A DNA stretch of 64,000 nt from positions 21,411,653 to 21,475,652 of the forward strand of contig OY282560.1 of the NCBI GenBank assembly GCA_958295665.1, in the 5' to 3' direction. Each line of letters starts with the position of its first letter. Position 1 is the first letter of the stretch. The notes beneath the pieces are model-generated. The model searched no databases and was not told the origin of the DNA. It saw only the letters and a program-made list of their open reading frames with translations. Source of the DNA: Tipula vernalis (Eukaryota > Arthropoda > Insecta > Diptera > Tipulidae). The position numbers were made by a program, and so were the translations under genes. Below, piece by piece: positions 60,803 through 64,000 of the stretch.

Positions 60803-63720
60803 ATGCTCCGATTACGATGGTTGATACCTCTATCAATAGGTTTCGAGACCTGTAATTGCTGTGACAATTTTCATTTTGATTGCTCGATCATTTCTAAACA
60901 TTTCTTAGAAAATTCAATTTTATTGAAAATTAACTGTGCTATAAGCCCACAAGTTTTTGGGCGGCAAAAATCTAAAATGCTCCGATTACGATGGTTGATA
61001 CCTCTATCAATAGGTTTCGAGACCTGTAATTGCTGTGACAATTTTCATTTTGATTGCTCGATCATTTCTAAACATTTCTTAGAAAATTGAATTTTATTGA
61101 ATATTAACTGTGCTATAGCCCACAAGTTTTTGGGCGGCAAAAATCTATAATGGTCCGATTACGATAGTTGATACCTCTATCAATAGGTTTCGGGACCTGT
61201 AATTGCTGTGACAATTTTCATTTTGATTGCTCGATTATTTCTAAACATTTCTTAGAAAATTCAATTTTATTGAAAATTAACTGTGCTATAGCCCACAAGT
61301 TTTTGGGCGGCAAAAATCTAAAATGCTCCGATTACGATGGTTCATACCTCTATCAATAGGTTTCGGGACCTGTAATTGCTGTGACAATTTTCATTTTGAT
61401 TGCTCGATTATTTCTAAACATTTCTTAGAAAATTCAATTTTATTGAAAATTAACTGTGCTATAGCCCACAAGTTTTAGGCCGGCAAAAATCTAAAATGCT
61501 CCGATTACGATGGTTGATACCTCTATCAATAGGTTTCGAGACCTGTAATTGCTGTGACAATTTTCATTTTGATTGCTCGATCATTTCTAAACATTTCTTA
61601 GAAAATTGAATTTTATTGAATATTAACTGTGCTATAGCCCACAAGTTTTTGGGCGGCAAAAATCTATAATGGTCCGATTACGATGGTTGATACCTCTATC
61701 AATAGGTTTCGGGACCTGTAATTGCTGTGACAATTTTCATTTTGATTGCTCGATTATTTCTAAACATTTTTTAGAAAATTGAATTTTATTGAATATTAAC
61801 TGTGCTATAGCCCACAAGTTTTTGGGCGGCAAAAATCTATAATGGTCCGATTACGATAGTTGATACCTCTATCAATAGGTTTCGGGACCTGTAATTGCTG
61901 TGACAATTTTCATTTTGATTGCTCGATTATTTCTAAACATTTCTTAGAAAATTCAATTTTATTGAAAATTAACTGTGCTATAGCCCACAAGTTTTTGGGC
62001 GGCAAAAATCTAAAATGGTCCGATTACGATGGTTGATACCTCTATCAATAGGTTTCGAGACCTGTAATTGCTGTGACAATTTTCATTTTGATTGCTCGAT
62101 CATTTCTAAACATTTCTTAGAAAATTGAATTTTATTGAATATTAACTGTGTTATAGCCCACAAGTTTTTGGGCGGCAAAAATCTATAATGGTCCGATTAC
62201 GATGGTTGATACCTCTATCAATAGGTTTCGAGACCTGTAATTGCTGTGACAATTTTCATTTTGATTGCTCGATCATTTCTAAACATTTCTTAGAAAATTC
62301 AATTTTATTGAATATTAACTGTGCTATAGCCCACAAGTTTTTGGGCGGCAAAAATCTATAATGGTCCGATTACGATGGTTGATACCTCTATCAATAGGTT
62401 TGGGGACCTGTAATTGCTGTGACAATTTTCATTTTGATTGCTCGATCATTTCTAAACATTTCTTAGAAAATTCAATTTTATTGAAAATTAACTGTGCTAT
62501 AGCCCACAAGTTTTTGGGCGGCAAAAATCTAAAATGGTCCGATTACGATGGTTGATACCTCTATCAATAGGTTTCGGGACCTGTAATTGCTGTGACAATT
62601 TTCATTTTGATTGCTCGATTATTTCTAAACATTTCTTAGAAAATTCAATTTTATTGAAAATTAACTGTGCTATAGCCCACAAGTTTTTGGGCGGCAAAAA
62701 TCTAAAATGCTCCGATTACGATGGTTGATACCTCTATCAATAGGTTTCGAGACCTGTAATTGCTATGACAATTTTCATTTTGATTGCTCGATTATTTCTA
62801 AACATTTTTTAGAAAATTCAATTTTATTGAAAATTAACTGTGCTATAGCCCACAAGTTTTTGGGCGGCAAAAATCTAAAATGCTCCGATTACGATGGTTG
62901 ATACCTCTATCAATAGGTTTCGAGACCTGTAATTGCTGTGACAATTTTCATTTTGATTGCTCGATCATTTCTAAACATTTCTTAGAAAATTCAATTTTAT
63001 TGAAAATTAACTGTGCTATAAGCCCACAAGTTTTTGGGCGGCAAAAATCTAAAATGCTCCGATTACGATGGTTGATACCTCTATCAATAGGTTTCGAGAC
63101 CTGTAATTGCTGTGACAATTTTCATTTTGATTGCTCGATCATTTCTAAACATTTCTTAGAAAATTGAATTTTATTGAATATTAACTGTGCTATAGCCCAC
63201 AAGTTTTTGGGCGGCAAAAATCTATAATGGTCCGATTACGATAGTTGATACCTCTATCAATAGGTTTCGGGACCTGTAATTGCTGTGACAATTTTCATTT
63301 TGATTGCTCGATTATTTCTAAACATTTCTTAGAAAATTCAATTTTATTGAAAATTAACTGTGCTATAGCCCACAAGTTTTTGGGCGGCAAAAATCTAAAA
63401 TGCTCCGATTACGATGGTTCATACCTCTATCAATAGGTTTCGGGACCTGTAATTGCTGTGACAATTTTCATTTTGATTGCTCGATTATTTCTAAACATTT
63501 CTTAGAAAATTCAATTTTATTGAAAATTAACTGTGCTATAGCCCACAAGTTTTAGGCCGGCAAAAATCTAAAATGCTCCGATTACGATGGTTGATACCTC
63601 TATCAATAGGTTTCGAGACCTGTAATTGCTGTGACAATTTTCATTTTGATTGCTCGATCATTTCTAAACATTTCTTAGAAAATTGAATTTTATTGAATAT
63701 TAACTGTGCTATAGCCCACA
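60803..63720 (+). repeat. Satellite block repeated with 2077-bp offset
   Basis: Monomers from 60803 to about 61640 recur from 62880 to about 63717. Shared rare markers are CTATAAGCCC, GATTACGATAGTTG (61161/63238), GGTTCATACC (61341/63418) and GTTTTAGGCCGGC (61473/63550). The offset is 12 x 173 + 1. Confidence 0.8.
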
Positions 63721-64000
63721 AGTTTTTGGGCGGCAAAAATCTAAAATGGTCCGATTACGATGGTTGATACCTCTATCAATAGGTTTCGGGACCCGTAATT
63801 GCTGTGACAATTTTCATTTTGATTGCTCGATTATTTCTAAACATTTCTTAGAAAATTCAATTTTATTGAAAATTAACTGTGCTATAGCCCACAAGTTTTT
63901 GGGCGGCAAAAATCTAAAATGGTCCGATTACGATGGTTGATACCTCTATCAATAGGTTTCGGGACCTGTAATTGCTGTGACAATTTTCATTTTGATTGCT

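Larger units (their letters stand above)
29781..64000. repeat. 173-bp satellite DNA array, about 198 monomers, running off the window
   Basis: From 29781 to the end the sequence is a tandem array with a 173-bp period (for example monomers starting 34025, 34198, 36241, 36414). Each monomer reads ATGGTCCGATTACGATGG, CTCTATCAATAGGTTTCG, GACAATTTTCATTTTGATTG, TTTCTAAACATTTCTTAG, AACTGTGCTATAGCCCAC and GTTTTTGGGCGGCAAAAATC in order. Copies differ by few bases; recurrent variants are GGTCC/GCTCC/GATCC at the start, CGGGACC/CGAGACC, GCTGTG/GCTATG, TTTCTTAG/TTTTTTAG and GAAAATTAAC/GAATATTAAC. A short GCCCA...TGGGC stem with an 8-nt loop sits in each monomer. No transposase or unrelated unit interrupts it. 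Monomer length and homogeneity fit centromeric or heterochromatic satellite DNA, but the location beside a gene also fits a euchromatic array. Confidence 0.98.
31405..64000 (+). repeat. Main satellite block, plus orientation, with higher-order structure
   Basis: About 188 monomers in one orientation. Length variants are informative: 172 bp monomers with CCTGTAATGCTG (beginning at 45585, 48006, 49216, 50253, 54577), 174 bp monomers with CTATAAGCCC (near 57310, 60942, 63018), a 175 bp monomer (38663-38837) and a truncated 141 bp monomer (about 34543-34683). Their repeated appearance at fixed distances defines higher-order duplications. Confidence 0.95.

Noticed and set aside
29830..63940. Scores of 64-codon frames as tandem small-protein genes
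   Set aside because: They are one satellite monomer repeated. Frames shift by 173 mod 3 each unit and the common variants are mostly amino-acid-changing, so no selection on a protein is visible.
29781..64000. CRISPR-like array
   Set aside because: The 173-bp units are contiguous without unique spacers, and the context is eukaryotic with introns.

Overview
The window is eukaryotic and almost certainly insect. It is AT-rich DNA with one large spliced gene, remnants of several classic insect transposon groups (hAT, two kinds of mariner, jockey-like non-LTR elements, a tRNA-derived SINE) and a large satellite array. The insect order cannot be fixed from the sequence alone. The gene architecture (Ser/Asn/Gly-rich N-terminus, MBD/TAM, DDT, WHIM, two PHD fingers, bromodomain) is that of insect BAZ2/TIP5 proteins, called toutatis in Drosophila.

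Layout. 1-804 (minus) is the edge of a cysteine-rich, probably transposon-derived reading frame with one in-frame stop. 805-3738 is AT-rich DNA with no supportable gene. 3739-7509 is transposon-derived: a hAT element (about 3857-6905) with a decayed minus-strand transposase, possibly nested in an older element. 7606-8335 is a decayed mariner transposase and 9263-9556 a jockey-like endonuclease remnant. 10579-26898 is the toutatis/BAZ2 gene in 15 recognisable coding exons. The spliced frame closes perfectly (7677 nt, 2558 codons plus stop) with GT-AG introns. Its large introns hold a SINE with intact target-site duplications, a small inverted-repeat element, a mariner-like remnant, an 829-bp terminal-inverted-repeat element and a jockey-like RT remnant. 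27220-29780 is AT-rich 3' UTR and intergenic DNA. From 29781 to the window end (more than 34 kb) lies one satellite array of a 173-bp monomer, about 198 copies, with two orientation switches near its left edge and nested higher-order duplications inside.

The most interesting gene-level observation is at the end of the toutatis/BAZ2 frame. The TGA stop (26896-26898), followed by C, sits directly after the bromodomain. The same frame then stays open for another 106 codons to a TAG at 27217-27219, with coding-like composition (about 47% GC in 26941-27000 against about 23% in 27241-27300) and Ser/Thr/Gln-rich residues like the rest of the protein. This is a candidate for programmed stop-codon readthrough. 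The most striking structural observation is the satellite array, which begins about 2.6 kb downstream of that second stop and shows inversion junctions and block duplications of 4324, 2077, 1211 and 865 bp.

The BAZ2 protein would act in the nucleus as the large regulatory subunit of an ISWI chromatin remodeller. The rest of the window is transposon and satellite DNA around and inside it. All family assignments come from reading motifs; no database search was run.
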